From the NCBI RefSeq assembly GCF_001613145.1, contig NZ_BDBU01000051.1, forward strand, positions 1 through 58,115: a stretch of DNA of 58,115 nt. The letters run 5' to 3'. Position 1 is the stretch's first letter. Each line of letters opens with the position of its first letter. The notes beneath the pieces were generated by a model. The model saw only the letters and a list, made by a program, of their open reading frames with translations. It ran no database searches and was not told the origin of the DNA. Origin of the DNA: Nocardia jejuensis NBRC 103114. GTDB lineage: Bacteria; Actinomycetota; Actinomycetes; Mycobacteriales; Mycobacteriaceae. This document shows positions 57,398 to 58,115 of this stretch, piece after piece. Position numbers and translations under genes: made by a program.

Positions 57398-57826
57398 TCA
57401 CCAGCCGAAAATCTCTGCCATATCGATGGATTCGTCGTCCCAGCGAGCCTCGATGACCTCGCGTTCGGGCTCCGGCAGATCGGGTGACCACCCGACTCTG
57501 CGCCAGAAGGATTCACGGTGGTCGTCGCCGAGCGGGTGTGGGGGGCCCATTTCGATCATTCCCGGGATCTCCGATTCAACGGAATGTGCTGGTGGGGAAG
57601 ATATCCAGGGTATGACGGGAGTATTCATGATCGTGGCGGGTTGCCCGGAATCGAGGGCGCGCCGCGGGGCGTGCAGCTCCGAGAGATGTTGCGCCCACTT
57701 CCGGTAGAACACGGCGGTGTAGCGCGAATGTGTTGTGGTGCAGTCATTCTCGTGCAGGATAGGCAGCGGGGACGGATCGCGCAGGGCGGTCGCCGCGATG
57801 TTCTTCGATGTGTAGTGCACTTTCAC
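57398..57826 (-). CDS. Hypothetical protein at a less GC-rich site
   Basis: A 142-residue protein read leftward from a GTG at 57826, with AGGGA 6-10 nt upstream. It is soluble, with no signal peptide; the C-terminal part FWRRVGWSPDLPEPEREVI, followed by DDESIDMAEIFGW, is rich in acidic and aromatic residues. No family is recognised. Its codon use and upstream DNA are less GC-biased than those of neighbours (several A/T-ending codons), which may mean recent acquisition. A reasonable promoter lies at 57903-57932. Confidence 0.65.
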   Translation of the reverse strand: MKVHYTSKNIAATALRDPSPLPILHENDCTTTHSRYTAVFYRKWAQHLSELHAPRRALDSGQPATIMNTPVIPWISSPPAHSVESEIPGMIEMGPPHPLGDDHRESFWRRVGWSPDLPEPEREVIEARWDDESIDMAEIFGW

Positions 57827-57900
57827 TCGGATCCCTGTCGCTCGGGCGGTGATCTGATTGCCGGTGGCCCGGATTCGGATCGGGCGGCATTCCGGGGCAA

Positions 57901-57932
57901 TCTGAATACCCGCAGTTCAGATGCATTTTCAA
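57901..57932 (-). promoter_or_regulatory. Promoter with an internal dyad for the hypothetical gene
   Basis: On the minus strand TTGAAA (57927-57932) is followed 18 nt later by TATTCA (57903-57908). TCTGAA and TTCAGA form an inverted pair (57901-57921) over the -10 and spacer, where a repressor could bind. The start codon is about 75 nt downstream. Confidence 0.45.
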
Positions 57933-58002
57933 CGCTGATAGCGGTGCGATCGCGAACAGATTAGCACATATGTTCGAACACGCGAGTGGCGTGCCGAAAA
58001 AG

Positions 58003-58039
58003 GCTGTGCCCGCCTCCGGGGAAGGGAGGCGGGCACAGC
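58003..58039 (-). terminator. Intrinsic terminator of a leftward gene
   Basis: GCTGTGCCCGCCTCC and its exact complement GGAGGCGGGCACAGC: a 15-bp stem with a 7-nt loop. On the minus strand it is followed by CTTTTTC, so it terminates transcription coming from the right edge. Confidence 0.85.
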
Positions 58040-58063
58040 GGTGTGTGGTGGGCTCTCGCAGAT

Positions 58064-58096
58064 CCCGGCTGCCGGACTCGGGGTCCGGCAGCCGGG
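58064..58096 (-). terminator. Second hairpin of the leftward gene
   Basis: CCCGGCTGCCGGAC and its exact complement around a 5-nt loop: a 14-bp stem just after the putative stop at 58103. With the hairpin at 58003-58039 it forms a tandem terminator. Confidence 0.75.
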
Positions 58097-58102
58097 GGTC
58101 TG

Positions 58103-58115
58103 TCAGGCGGGGGTC
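58103..58115 (-). CDS. Probable 3' end of a leftward gene (four visible codons)
   Basis: A TGA (58103-58105, minus strand) preceded by codons for Thr-Pro-Ala ends just before the tandem hairpins. Too short to assign; supported only by its position in front of two terminators. Confidence 0.25.

Overview
The window is high-GC actinobacterial chromosome, most likely Nocardia or a close relative in the Mycobacteriales. Support comes from four gene blocks whose content and order match Mycobacterium tuberculosis (Rv0357c-Rv0361, Rv0390-Rv0391, Rv0407-Rv0417, Rv0971c-Rv0976c), an F420-dependent glucose-6-phosphate dehydrogenase, the GlnX-GlnH-PknG sensor operon, a SAM-IV riboswitch and an IdeR-type iron box. 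Between these conserved blocks lie more variable, Streptomyces/Nocardia-style genes (XRE regulator plus DUF397, MocR, MmyB-like and large LuxR regulators). Family names are from my own recognition of the sequences; no search was run.

Layout. 1-6.9 kb: a very long Pro/Gly/Gln-rich protein running off the left edge, a divergent DUF3151-FUSC pair, an M50 protease, a Rv0358-like protein and purA. 7-20 kb: accessory regulators (XRE/DUF397, MocR, LuxR ATPase, MmyB-like), ogt, a glycine-zipper lipoprotein, yceI, an AMACR-type racemase and DUF456. 19.8-25 kb: an amidohydrolase with a disordered tail, fprA under a probable iron box, and a SAM-IV-controlled rhodanese-metZ operon. 25-32 kb: a PfpI-MarR operon with a double palindrome on its start codon, a HAD phosphatase, fgd, pta and ackA. 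32-37 kb: the glnX-glnH-pknG operon, read leftward. 37-44.3 kb: mutT3, a molybdopterin oxidoreductase, an orphan Rv0910-family SRPBCC protein, a frameshifted oxidoreductase remnant, and thiE / thiO-thiS-thiG. 44.6-48 kb: an ABC exporter pair, a class III cyclase and a tiny membrane protein. 48-57.4 kb: a tight operon (AtuA/DUF1446, two acyl-CoA dehydrogenases, carboxyltransferase, biotin carboxylase, enoyl-CoA hydratase, TetR) that looks like a branched acyl-CoA carboxylation pathway. The right end carries a less GC-rich hypothetical gene and tandem terminators of a leftward gene outside the window.

Several units are coupled by 4-nt overlaps (XRE-DUF397, rhodanese-metZ, pta-ackA, glnX-glnH, thiO-thiS, fadE-accD). 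Convergent gene pairs are separated by strong perfect hairpins. The most interesting signals are the four TQA motifs in the PknG N-terminus (one such motif is known in M. tuberculosis), the iron box in front of fprA, the structured thiO leader that is not a TPP riboswitch, the AtuA-acyl-CoA carboxylase operon whose two dehydrogenases both have the isovaleryl-CoA-dehydrogenase type of catalytic Glu, and two gene remnants. I see no tRNA, rRNA, insertion sequence, prophage or CRISPR array.
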